Positions 55,448-63,795 of a stretch of 64,000 bases of DNA are shown one piece after another. Numbering within the stretch: the first letter of the stretch is position 1; every line of letters begins with the position of its first letter. The stretch is from positions 234,766-298,765 of the forward strand of contig CAWIZJ010000066.1 of the NCBI GenBank assembly GCA_963840535.1. The letters run 5' to 3'. The notes beneath the pieces are model-generated. The model ran no database searches, had not been told where the DNA came from, and saw nothing but the letters and a program-made list of their open reading frames with translations. The position numbers were made by a program, and so were the translations under genes. The DNA is from VAZQ01 sp963840535. Its GTDB lineage: Bacteria; Pseudomonadota; Alphaproteobacteria; Rhizobiales; Xanthobacteraceae.

Positions 55448-55640
55448 TGCATGAAAGTGGTTGTGCGAGGCATGGGGTGCTCCTACTCCTGACAAGCCCC
55501 CCACGCACTCTATATGAGAGCCATTGGGGGCGGGAGCGCGGCCGGTCCATCCCATTCTCGGACATCGGCCGTCGCCCGCCAACGTGGCTGGAGCCCATTC
55601 GCCGTTCCAGAGTGCTATAGTCTAAAGGTCCGTGGTGGAA
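55448..55640 (-). other. Non-coding 5' end of the IS110 element
   Basis: The region before the transposase start is where IS110-group elements of the non-IS1111 type keep the long non-coding end that encodes their bridge RNA. GCGGGAGCGCGGCCGG and nearby GC-rich sequence could fold, but I cannot place target- or donor-binding loops or the element boundary. Confidence 0.3.
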
Positions 55641-55675
55641 CGGCGAAATGCCTCGCTCCATAGGAGAGTGCGATC

Positions 55676-56032
55676 ATGGGTGATCCGTTTCTGAACTATT
55701 TTGCGCTCTTTCTACTCCTTTTCGTAGTGGTCGTGCTGTTCTACGGCATTATCGCGATCCACGACATCCCGCATATCATCGCGAAGTCACGCAATCATCC
55801 CCACCAGGACGCAATCTACGCGGCCGGGTGGGTGAGCCTGTTCACGCTGCATGCGCTGTGGCCGTTTCTGTGGATCTGGGCGATGGCATACCGTCCCGAG
55901 CGAGGCTGGGGCTTTTCCACCGAACCCGCGGCGGACGGTGCCCCGCCGCCGCCATTGGAACCGAAAGAGATCGACGAGCTTCGGCGCCGGATTGCCGAGC
56001 TGGAAACCAAGGTCGCGACGGGAGGCAGATAA
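55676..56032 (+). CDS. DUF3302 (YiaW-like) membrane protein
   Basis: A 118-residue protein with two membrane helices (YFALFLLLFVVVVLFYGII and VSLFTLHALWPFLWIWAMAY), an intervening IHDIPHIIAKSRNHPHQD, and a carboxy-terminal coiled-coil EIDELRRRIAELETK. Matches DUF3302, the YiaW/YibI family that pairs with an HlyD-type inner-membrane protein. The HlyD gene starts inside its stop codon (TAATG), so the two are translationally coupled. Confidence 0.87.
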   Translation: MGDPFLNYFALFLLLFVVVVLFYGIIAIHDIPHIIAKSRNHPHQDAIYAAGWVSLFTLHALWPFLWIWAMAYRPERGWGFSTEPAADGAPPPPLEPKEIDELRRRIAELETKVATGGR

Positions 56033-57171
56033 TGGAACTTCTGCTGATCCTGATCTACGTTTCGATCTGCTACGTCATCTTCAAAGTGTTCAGGATACCG
56101 GTCAACCAATGGTCGCTCGCGACTGCAACGCTGGGTGGGATCATCGGTATCACATTGCTGCTGTTGATCATGAACTACAATCATCCTTTCACGAAAAACG
56201 CTCGGATCTATTTCGCGGTGACGCCGGTGCAGCCGTTGGTGGAGGGCCGCGTGATCGATGTCCCGGTGCAGGCGAACGTGCCGCTCAAGGAAGGTGACGT
56301 GCTGTTCCGGATCGATCCGAAGCCCTACGAGTACGTGGTCGCTCAGAAGCAAGCCGCGCTCGCGGAGGCCGACCAGAACGTCAGACAGCTCAAGGCCACC
56401 CTCGACCAGGCGACCGCGGGCGCGGAAAGGGTCGAAGCGCAGTTCCAGCTGGCGCAGCAGAACTACGATCGGCAAGCTCAGCTTTTCGAAAGGAGGGTCA
56501 TCGCGCAGGCTACGCTGGACACTTTCGAACGCAATCTGGAGACCTCGAGACAGTCGGTGGCGGCGGCCAGAGCCGAGGAGGAGCGCGCCCGGCTCGCCTA
56601 TTCCTCGAACATCGCGGGCGTCAACACCACGGTCGCCCGACTGGCCGCACAGTTGGCGGATGCGAAATACGAGCTCGATCAGACCGTCACACGAGCGCCG
56701 GGCGCTGGGTTCGTCACCCAGCTCGCCTTGCGGCCAGGGATGTACGTGATCCCGGCGCCCCTGCGGCCTGCCATGGTTTTCGTCAATACCGAGGAGCGAG
56801 ATCGGGAACTCGGGGCGGCGTTCCAGCAAAATTCCCTGCAACGGCTCAAGTCCGGCGACGAGGCGGAGATCGCCTTCGATGCCGTGCCGGGGCGCGTGTT
56901 CAAGGGCAAGGTGCGCATTGTCTTGGATGCGATCGCGGCCGGCCAGCTACAGGCGACGGGGGAGCTGGTCGATGTGGGCGAACTGACAAGCGGCGGCCGG
57001 GCGCTGGCCCTCATCGACATCGAGGATGACCTGTCCGGCTATCAGATCCCGCTCGGCGCCGCCGGCCAGGTCGCGATATATACCGAGCACTGGCACCACG
57101 TCTCGATGATACGAAAAATCCTGCTGCGCATGCGCAGCTGGCAGAATTATGTGTTCCTGGAGGGGCACTGA
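56032..57171 (+). CDS. HlyD family secretion/efflux protein (YibH/YiaV-like)
   Basis: A 379-residue membrane-fusion protein. Two amino-terminal helices (ELLLILIYVSICYVIFKVF and LATATLGGIIGITLLLLIM) precede the barrel-sandwich half VTPVQPLVEGRVIDVPVQ. A long helical hairpin (about residues 105-210: AQKQAALAEADQNVRQLK and QTVTRAPGAGFVTQLAL) and the second half-barrel follow. There is no transporter subunit or outer-membrane channel next to it, which fits the YibH/YiaV subgroup. These are linked in E. coli to drug or dye sensitivity; the substrate here is unknown. Coupled to DUF3302. Confidence 0.88.
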   Translation: MELLLILIYVSICYVIFKVFRIPVNQWSLATATLGGIIGITLLLLIMNYNHPFTKNARIYFAVTPVQPLVEGRVIDVPVQANVPLKEGDVLFRIDPKPYEYVVAQKQAALAEADQNVRQLKATLDQATAGAERVEAQFQLAQQNYDRQAQLFERRVIAQATLDTFERNLETSRQSVAAARAEEERARLAYSSNIAGVNTTVARLAAQLADAKYELDQTVTRAPGAGFVTQLALRPGMYVIPAPLRPAMVFVNTEERDRELGAAFQQNSLQRLKSGDEAEIAFDAVPGRVFKGKVRIVLDAIAAGQLQATGELVDVGELTSGGRALALIDIEDDLSGYQIPLGAAGQVAIYTEHWHHVSMIRKILLRMRSWQNYVFLEGH

Positions 57172-57221
57172 GACGCTGCCAGAGTGAATAGCACATGATG
57201 CCGTAAAAGGTCCTCCGCGAC

Positions 57222-57395
57222 CACAGGCTTGCGGCCGATCTGGCGCGTCGAGGGGTCGCCGTGATCGCCTGCTTCGGAAATGCTGCTGCGCTGGCGACCA
57301 AGGCGGCGACGAGCGCTATCCCCATAGTCTTCGCGGTCGGCGAAGATCCGGTGAGAATGGGTTTGGTTGCGAGCCTCGTTGACCGACGCGACGTT
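57222..57395 (+). pseudogene. Fragment of an ABC substrate-binding protein
   Basis: The frame reads LAADLARRGVAVIACFGNAA, then LATKAATSAIPIVFAVGED and VRMGLVASL, which aligns with VTGATPATRAAKAATTTVPIVF of the gene at 44860. The match stops at SLVDRRD where the family has SLNRPGGNV. No start, leader or later domain is present. A decayed relative of the tandem genes. Confidence 0.65.
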
Positions 57396-57455
57396 GAAAT
57401 GGCGTTGGATGCGCGTGCAACCCCTCCTAAGGAAGTTCGCCATCCGGCAAAAGGG

Positions 57456-57483
57456 ACCCTGGCACCATAACCGGTGCCAGGGT
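57456..57483. terminator. Perfect 11-bp hairpin
   Basis: ACCCTGGCACC at 57456-57466 pairs with GGTGCCAGGGT at 57473-57483 around the loop ATAACC. It is the strongest simple hairpin in this stretch and lies between the substrate-binding remnant and the GST chimera. Only TT follows, so intrinsic termination is uncertain. Confidence 0.45.
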
Positions 57484-57693
57484 TTCGGCGCGACTAAACT
57501 CGTGATCGACCGCCTATCTTTATCGGGATGTTGCGTACCAGTAAGAAGCCGGCCCCATCCAAGCGCCGCCCAGAAGTCGTGCACGGCTACACCTGCGCTG
57601 CGATGAGAGGACGCCGCCCGGCGTGCCATCGAGCGGATGCGGGAGCAGGAGCGGCCGCGGGTAGGACGCCGATTCTAACGCTGGGCTTCGGTA

Positions 57694-58291
57694 TCAGAGC
57701 TGCTCAGTACGAAAAGTGTCGCAGCTCGGGATGTTTCCAGACTTCAAACCAGTCATGAACCAACGGGCGCGCTGTGCCGAAGAGCCGTGGGTGAAGGCAT
57801 CTGGGACAACATAGCCCTGAGTCTGTTTCTGCAATCGATCATCGCCGATCGCCGAAGCCGTCTGTAGCGCCGCTTCGACGTCCCCAGGTTCGATGAATGG
57901 CCATTTGGTAGCCGCACCGCCCTTCCCGTCGTCAGGCTCGCGCCCGATCGCCATGGCCACCAGCCGCCCCTGCGGATAGCTGACATAATTGTCGAAGAAG
58001 CGGTCCCACATCCGCACCTCGGCGGCGAGCGGCAGGTCCGACGGGATCAACCGCGCTGTCTCAGGAAAGCGCGCCGAGATATTCGATGATGCCCGTCGCC
58101 TCGAACACGAACTGGCCGTCGTCGACAATCACCGGGAAGCGCTGGATCGGCCAGAGCGCGGCGAACTCGCTGGCGACCGGCTCGGAGCCATCGATCATCT
58201 TCAACTCGAACAGAATGCCCTTTTCGTAGAGAGCCGTCTTCGCCTTCTGCACATAGGAGGAGAACGGGTGCTCGTAGAACGCAATGGTCAT
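57694..58291 (-). CDS. Chimera: GST amino-terminal part joined to a YpfJ-type metallopeptidase tail (one frameshift)
   Basis: From 58291 the product is a glutathione S-transferase: MTIAFYEHPFSSYVQKAKTA, RFPVIVDDGQFVFEATGII, and after a frame change near 58095, ARFPETARLIPSDLPLAAE and VRMWDRFFDNYVSYPQGR. Around GREPDDGKG the family sequence stops. It is replaced by WPFIEPGDVEAALQTASAIG and RLQKQTQGYVVPDAFTHGS with SAQRARWFMTGLKSG, the carboxy end of neutral zinc metallopeptidases (YpfJ). The HExxH part of the peptidase and the GST helical domain are both missing, so neither activity is expected. The reductase gene lies just upstream on the same strand. Confidence 0.65.
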
Positions 58292-58300
58292 GGTGGGCTC

Positions 58301-58942
58301 CTATTGGCTGAGAACGATGTGGGTGGCGTGTGCGGTCGCCTGGTGTTCGGTGACGCGGAAGCCGAGCGCCGGCAGGTCAATCCCGGCGAACATTGCTTCG
58401 CCTTGCCCGAGCACGACGGGGGACAAGGCCAAATGCAGCTCGTCGATCAATCCCGCGCGAAGATATTGACGCACCGTCTCGACGCCGCCGCCGATCTTCA
58501 CGTCGCGACCATTGGCGGCTTGCTTCGCCTGATCCAGCGCCGCCTTGATACCCTTGGTCACAAAGATGAAGGTGGTGCCGCCTTCCATCTCGATCGGATC
58601 GCGCGGATGATGCGTCAGCACGAAGGTCGGCGCGTGATAGGGCGGATTGGCGCCCCACCAACCCTTCCAGCTCTGGTCCGGCCAGGGGCCGCGGATCGGC
58701 CCGAACATATTGCGGCCGAGGATGAAGGCGCCGAAGCCGTCCATCGAACGATGTGCGTAGGCCTCATCGACGCCGTCCGAGCCGCCGCCCTCACCGGTCA
58801 TTGCCCGGAAGGTGCGCGTGCCTAAGAACCACTGGTGCAGCTCCCGCCCACGCTTGCCGAGCGGATTTTCAAGACTCTGCTCAGGCCCCGCTCCGAAACC
58901 GTCGAGCGAGATCGAAAAGCCTGCAACACGCACTTTCGTCAT
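58301..58942 (-). CDS. Dihydrofolate reductase family (RibD carboxy-terminal-like) protein
   Basis: A 213-residue protein with the RibD_C/DHFR fold: VRVAGFSISLDGFGAGPEQS, FGAFILGRNMFGPIRG, VLTHHPRDPIEMEGGTTF and KIGGGVETVRQYLRAGLID, then LHLALSPVVLGQGEAMF. The family covers bifunctional riboflavin and other reductases; folate reduction is not shown. It is divergent from an HxlR regulator, with a palindrome in the shared 97-base region, and has the GST chimera downstream, which suggests a regulated detoxification unit. Confidence 0.87.
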   Translation of the reverse strand: MTKVRVAGFSISLDGFGAGPEQSLENPLGKRGRELHQWFLGTRTFRAMTGEGGGSDGVDEAYAHRSMDGFGAFILGRNMFGPIRGPWPDQSWKGWWGANPPYHAPTFVLTHHPRDPIEMEGGTTFIFVTKGIKAALDQAKQAANGRDVKIGGGVETVRQYLRAGLIDELHLALSPVVLGQGEAMFAGIDLPALGFRVTEHQATAHATHIVLSQ

Positions 58943-58987
58943 AAGACACTCCCTTCCGTATCAGTCCTCTCATGATTGCAATATGCA

Positions 58988-59013
58988 ACCAGTTGTAAAG
59001 TAGTCAAACTGGT
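58988..59013. promoter_or_regulatory. Palindrome between the reductase and HxlR genes
   Basis: ACCAGTT at 58988-58994 and AACTGGT at 59007-59013 form a 7-bp inverted repeat with a 12-base spacer in the 97-base divergent region. Inverted repeats of this size are usual operators of HxlR dimers, so autoregulation and control of the reductase gene are likely. Confidence 0.5.
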
Positions 59014-59039
59014 GCGATAATGCAAGCGGTTTTCTGGAG

Positions 59040-59558
59040 ATGCGAATGGACGGCAGTCACCGGTCGGGTTGCCCGATCAACCTCTCGCTCGAAGTTTTTG
59101 GAGATCGATGGAGCCTTATCATCCTACGAGACATGATGTTCGGTGGACGGAGGCACTTCCGTGAGCTGCTGACGCAGTCCGAAGAAGGCATCTCGTCCAA
59201 CATCCTGTCAGACCGGCTGAAAATGTTGCTGGACCAGGGAATGATCACAAAGACCGATGACCCGACCCATAAGCAGAAGGCCATCTACAGCCTGACTGAG
59301 AAGGCGATCGCACTGGTGCCTGTCTTCGCGCAGCTCGGCGCGTGGGGACGGCGATATACCCCCGCGACAGAGGAACTGAGCATCAGGGCGCAGCTCCTGG
59401 AGGAAGGCGGCGCGGCCATGTGGGACCAGTTCATGTCCGAACTCGCACACGCGCACCTGGGACGTCCGAATCGGCAGAAAGGCCCGTCGGTCGCACAGAA
59501 GCTCCAGGCCGCCTACGACGCCCTATGTGCTCAACGAGCGAGGCGCAAGAAGACGTGA
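59040..59558 (+). CDS. HxlR-family winged helix-turn-helix regulator
   Basis: A 172-residue regulator. The single cysteine near the start (SHRSGCPINLSLEVFGDRWS) and the wHTH that follows (LIILRDMMFGGRRHFRELL, EEGISSNILSDRLKMLLDQ) are typical of HxlR/YodB proteins that sense electrophiles or oxidants. The end has no added domain. It is divergent from the reductase gene and probably controls it and the GST gene through the palindrome at 58988-59013. Confidence 0.88.
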   Translation: MRMDGSHRSGCPINLSLEVFGDRWSLIILRDMMFGGRRHFRELLTQSEEGISSNILSDRLKMLLDQGMITKTDDPTHKQKAIYSLTEKAIALVPVFAQLGAWGRRYTPATEELSIRAQLLEEGGAAMWDQFMSELAHAHLGRPNRQKGPSVAQKLQAAYDALCAQRARRKKT

Positions 59559-59693
59559 ACTCTTTGAAATCGCTGTCCTACATCAGCGCGACCGCCAGCA
59601 GGATATCCATTCGATGACCATCGACTTCTATCGCTGGGACAACATCGCAACCAATACGCTGCTCTATCCCAAGCTACTCCACAGTCCTCCCCG

Positions 59694-61270
59694 TCACTCC
59701 CACTCGATCGTGCCCGGCGGCTTCGACGTCACGTCGTAGACCACGCGGTTGACGCCCTTGACCTCGTTGACGATGCGGGTGGCCACCGCGCCGATGAACT
59801 TCATGTCGAAGGGGTAGAAGTCGGCCGTCATGCCATCGGTCGAGCTCACCGCGCGCAGCCCCACCACGTAGTCGTAGGTGCGGTAGTCGCCCATCACACC
59901 GACCGTGCGCACCGGCAGCAGCACGGCGAACGCCTGCCAGATGTCGTCGTAGAGCCCGGCGCGGCGGATCTCCTCGATGAAGATGTCGTCGGCGCGGCGC
60001 AGGATGTCGAGCTTCTCGCGGGTGATCTCGCCCGGGCAGCGGATGGCGAGCCCGGGCCCCGGGAACGGGTGGCGGCCGACGAACGCCTGCGGCAGGCCGA
60101 GCTCGCGGCCGAGCGCGCGCACCTCGTCCTTGAACAGCTCGCGCAACGGCTCGACCAGCCGCATGTTCATGCGCTCGGGCAGACCGCCGACATTGTGATG
60201 CGACTTGATGGTCACCGACGGCCCGCCGGTGAACGCACGCTCTCGATCACATCGGGGTAGAGCGTGCCCTGGGCCAGGAAATCGGCACCGCCGAGCTTCC
60301 TCGCTTCCGTCTCGAACACATCGATGAAAAGCTTGCCGATGATCTTGCGCTTGCTCTCGGGGTCGGTGACGCTGCCGAGCGCATCGAGGAAAAGCGCTTC
60401 CGCGTCGACGTGCACGAGCGGGATGTTGTAGCTGTCGCGGAACAGCGCCACGACCTTCTCGGCCTCGGCGAGCGCGGAGCAGGCCGTGGTCGACGAAGAC
60501 GCAGGTGAGCCGGTCGCCGATCGCCTCGTGGACGAGCACCGCCGCGACCGCGAAATCGACGCCGCCGGAGAGGCCGCAGATCACCCGGCGTTGCCGACCT
60601 GGGCCGGATCTTCTCGATCGCCTCCTCCTTGAAGGCGCGCATGGTCCAGTCGCCGCGGCAACCGGCGATCCTGCGCACGAAATTGCGCAGCAGCGCGGCG
60701 CCATGCGGGGTGTGCACGACCTCGAGGTGGAACTGGGTGGCGTAGAGCCTGCGCGCCTCGTCGGCGATCGCGGCGATCGGCGCATTCGGTCGAGGTGGCG
60801 ATCACCCGGAACCCGTCGGGCAGCCTTCGTCACCCGGTCGCCGTGGCTCATCCAGACCGGATAGCGCTCGCCCTTTCGCCACGTCCCCTCGAACAGCGGG
60901 AAATCTTCCGTGACCAGCACCTCGGCGCGTCCGAACTCGCGGTGATGGCCGCCCTCGACCGTGCCGCCGAGTTGCGCCGCCATCGCCTGCTCGCCGTAGC
61001 AGATGCCGAGGACCGGCACGCCGGACCGGTAGATCGCCGGGGGCGCAAGCGGCGCGTCCTGGTCGAGCACCGAAGCCGGGCCGCCGACAGGATCACGCCC
61101 TTCGGCCGCATCGCCGCGAAGATTGCTTCCGCCTTCCGGAACGGCACGATCTCGCAATAGACCTTCTCCTCGCGCACGCGCCGCGCGATCAGCTGGGTCA
61201 CCTGCGAGCCGAAGTCGACGATCAGGATCTTGTCGTGGCCGGCCAGCCGGTCGGGCCCGGCGCCACGCAC
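59694..61270 (-). CDS. guaA: GMP synthase (glutamine-hydrolysing), with several frameshifts
   Basis: Converts XMP to GMP. The glutaminase part starts HDKILIVDFGSQVTQLIARR and later shows VPVLGICYGEQAMAAQLGG with the catalytic cysteine. The ATP-pyrophosphatase has VICGLSGGVDFAVAAVLVH (SGGVDS with D replaced in the last position here) and the dimerisation domain ends YDVTSKPPGTIEWE. The frame changes at least at about 61088, 60840, 60790, 60595, 60475 and 60240. Such density in one essential gene indicates low sequence quality rather than decay. The GTG at 61270 is a provisional start. Confidence 0.85.
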
Positions 61271-61394
61271 GAGGGGAGGAATCGAAAATGGTCATTTGCA
61301 GTATTTGCAGGTCGCGGCGCCCCCGGTCAAGATCGCCGGCCACCGTTCACCACAGGCGCCTGGATCGGGTCGCGCCAAGGCGCGCAGGACGCCG

Positions 61395-61863
61395 TCAGAA
61401 CCGTTCCGCAGATTTCAGGAGCCGGTGATCGCACGCCCCAAGCCGGCGGGCGCGGACGACCTCGGTCACGCCACGTTCTTCGCAGCCATCACCATCTCGA
61501 CCCGCCCCGTGAAACCGTCGGAACCGATGACGTAGCTCGCATGGGCCCTGGCGGACGCCCGACCCGGGCAGACGATCTCATACTCGACATGACCACGATC
61601 ATCGTGAGATTTGTCGCTGCACAGCTCGCGAACGGGTCGTTCGCACTGAGCACGGGGATGGGGATGGGGATGGGGATGGCGTCGCCGCCCGGAGCGCCCG
61701 CAAGACAGATCTTCGTGGTCCTGTCTACCGCCCAGCGCTCGACATGAGGCAGTTCCAGTCGAGTGGTTATTTCGTAGGAACCGTCGAGCGAGATTGCCTG
61801 ACCGGCGCAGGCGATGCTCGGCGGCGTCAGGAGGACTGCAGCCGCGGTGACGATCGTCCGCAT
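61395..61863 (-). CDS. Secreted DUF3617-like protein with Ile-Pro repeat (two frameshifts)
   Basis: Signal peptide MRTIVTAAAVLLTPPSIACA, then a DUF3617-type start DGSYEITTRLELPHVERW and cysteines in TKICLAG and FASCAATNL. The middle contains IPIPIPIPV, encoded by four GGGGAT repeats. After a frame change near 61580 it continues VEYEIVCPGRASARAHASY and MVMAAKNVA. A second one-base change near 61466 gives TEVVRARRLGACDH and a TGA at 61395-61397. DUF3617 proteins are exported and of unknown function. About 155 residues. Confidence 0.55.
61655..61678. repeat. Four tandem GGGGAT hexamers
   Basis: The plus strand shows GGGGAT repeated four times, inside the DUF3617-like gene. On the coding strand it gives alternating Ile-Pro. 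Such a short tandem repeat changes length in multiples of two residues and is also an error-prone place for sequencing. Confidence 0.8.
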
Positions 61864-62027
61864 CGGCATCATTTCGAACTCTCCTCACTTGCGCCGCCCG
61901 TCGCAACTCGTCCTGGAATTCGGGAGTGACGCGATCTCCAGCATTTTCGAGCGTACCTGCTCGGGCTGCGAATCAATCGATCAATCGGGATCCCTGCCCC
62001 AGCCGTCGGCCGGCGGAAATGAACAGG

Positions 62028-63351
62028 TCACGAACCGAGGGTGACCATCGCCACGAAGAACCCATCGGTATCGGTGCGGCGCGGCGTCATCAGCAGGCCC
62101 TCCTCCGAGATCGCACCGCCCGGCGGAACATGTAGGCGCGCTCGCCGAGCGCCTCGCCCACCGCGGCCGGCGGCACGATCGAGAAGCCTGCGTGGCGGGC
62201 GAGAAAATCGCGCACCTGGTCAGCGTTCTCCTGCGCCAGCAGCGAGCAGGTGACATAGGCGATGCGACCGCCCGGCTTGACGAGGAGAGCGGCCTGGTCG
62301 AGCAGGGCGGCCTGCTCCTTGCATCGCGCCGCCAGCGCACCCGGACGCACCCGCCACTTGGCGTCGGGATGGCGCCGCCACGCGCCGATGCCGGTGCAGG
62401 GAGCATCGATGAGCACCAGATCGCAGCGCCGCTCGAGATCCGCGAGCCGGCTGCGCATGCCTCCCGTGCCGGACCGGGCGGAACCGGGCGTTCTCACCTG
62501 CACATTGCGCGCGCCCGCGCGCTCGAGCCTGGCATGGATCGGCGCCAGCCGCCGCTTGTCCGCATCGGTCGCATAGAGCTGCCCGCGGTTCGCCATCAAG
62601 GCGGCGAGCGCAAGCGTCTTGCCGCCGGCGCCCGCACAGAGGTCGACGACCTGCTCGCCCGGCCGGGCGCCGGCCAGCATGGCCGCGAGCTGCGACCCTC
62701 GTCCTGCACCTCGATCCAGCCCTTGACGAAGGCAGGCTCGGCGTGAATCGCCGGGTTCCTGGCATCGGCCGCGAGCGCAATGCGCACGCCCGAAGCGGCG
62801 ACCAGCGCGTGGGATGCGGATCGAGATGGCCGAGCGCCGCCGGGACCCTGTCGCGGTCGCTCTTGAGCGTGTTGACGCGCAGATCGAGCGGCGCGCGGCT
62901 CGCGAGCGCGGCGCACTCGGCGGCGCGCTCGGCGCCGAACACACGCTCGAGATGCGGATCGAGCCATTCCGGATAATCGCCGGCCACCCAGGGCGGCGCA
63001 CCCTCGAGATCGGCGGCATCGAGGCGTGCACGCTCCGCCGGCGCTCGGCGGCGCGGCGCAAAGCGCCCGCCATCCGCCAGCGCCGCGATCGCAGCGCCGT
63101 CGAGCTTGCGCTCGAGCCGCAACATGCCGAGCACGACGGCGCGCGGGCTGCTCTCCCCCATGATATGGGCGCTCGACGCCCGCCGGCGCAGCGCGTCATA
63201 GACCAGACCCGCGATCGCCGCGCGATCGCCCGGAGCCGGCGAAGCGGTGCGCCAGGCCCGAATCCTTGAGCGCATCGACGGCCGGCCGCCGGCACGCCTC
63301 GATATCAGCCAGGACCTCGATGGCGGCGGAAAGGCGGGCACCGGGGGTCAT
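62028..63351 (-). CDS. rsmB: RsmB/NOP-type RNA (cytosine-5)-methyltransferase, frameshifted
   Basis: From the ATG at 63351 (MTPGARLSAAIEVLADIEA) the amino-terminal NusB-like helices are seen, then a PUA-like segment (SRAPLDLRVNTLKSDRD). The methyltransferase core follows: VDLCAGAGGKTLALAAL, LVLIDAPCTGIGAWRRHPD with the PC catalytic cysteine, and YVTCSLLAQENADQV with the TCS motif. Frame changes occur near 63240, 62870, 62700, 62475 and 62130. The natural end, DTDGFFVAMVTLGS, runs to TGA at 62028. The rRNA target (C967 in E. coli RsmB) is an inference. Its ATG overlaps the MAPEG stop (ATGA). Confidence 0.8.
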
Positions 63352-63773
63352 CTGGAGCAGAGCAGGATGCGCAGGATGAAGATTGCCCACATCAGCGCCA
63401 GCACGAGCATTCCAGCCGCGAACGCCGCAGCCCGGCGTGTCACGGCGATTGCTGGTGACGTGGATGCCGGCATGCACGAGGCGCGAGCAGCACGAAAATC
63501 CAGGCCATCACCACGAACAGGAGGTCGGCCTGGCGCGTGATCACCGCCAGGATGGTCAGCACGTAGAACAGCACCGGGAGCTCGAGCTGATTTTGGTAGG
63601 CGTTGGCGATCTGGGTCTCGTGCTCGGCCAGTTCGGCTCGCGCAGCGCGACGTCCCGTGGATGCACGTCGCCGCGCCGCACCGCGGCGTGCGGACGCCGC
63701 CGGTCCAGAACAGCAGCACGAAGGTGAGCACGACCTCGACGAACAGCGGGAGCAGGATAGCCTGGATCGACAT
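63348..63773 (-). CDS. MAPEG family membrane protein (frameshifted)
   Basis: MAPEG proteins are small four-helix membrane enzymes or stress proteins. The product starts SIQAILLPLFVEVVLTFVLL. In a neighbouring frame it continues ETQIANAYQNQLELPVLFY and VLTILAVITRQADLLFVVMA, then back to LVLALMWAIFILRILL at the end. At least two frame changes lie near 63690 and 63490. It overlaps the RsmB-type gene start by four bases and follows the partial gene at the window end. Confidence 0.7.
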   Translation of the reverse strand: MSIQAILLPLFVEVVLTFVLLFWTGGVRTPRCGAATCIHGTSRCASRTGRARDPDRQRLPKSARAPGAVLRADHPGGDHAPGRPPVRGDGLDFRAARASCMPASTSPAIAVTRRAAAFAAGMLVLALMWAIFILRILLCSR

Positions 63774-63795
63774 GAAGCTGCTCCGGCACCGTGGC

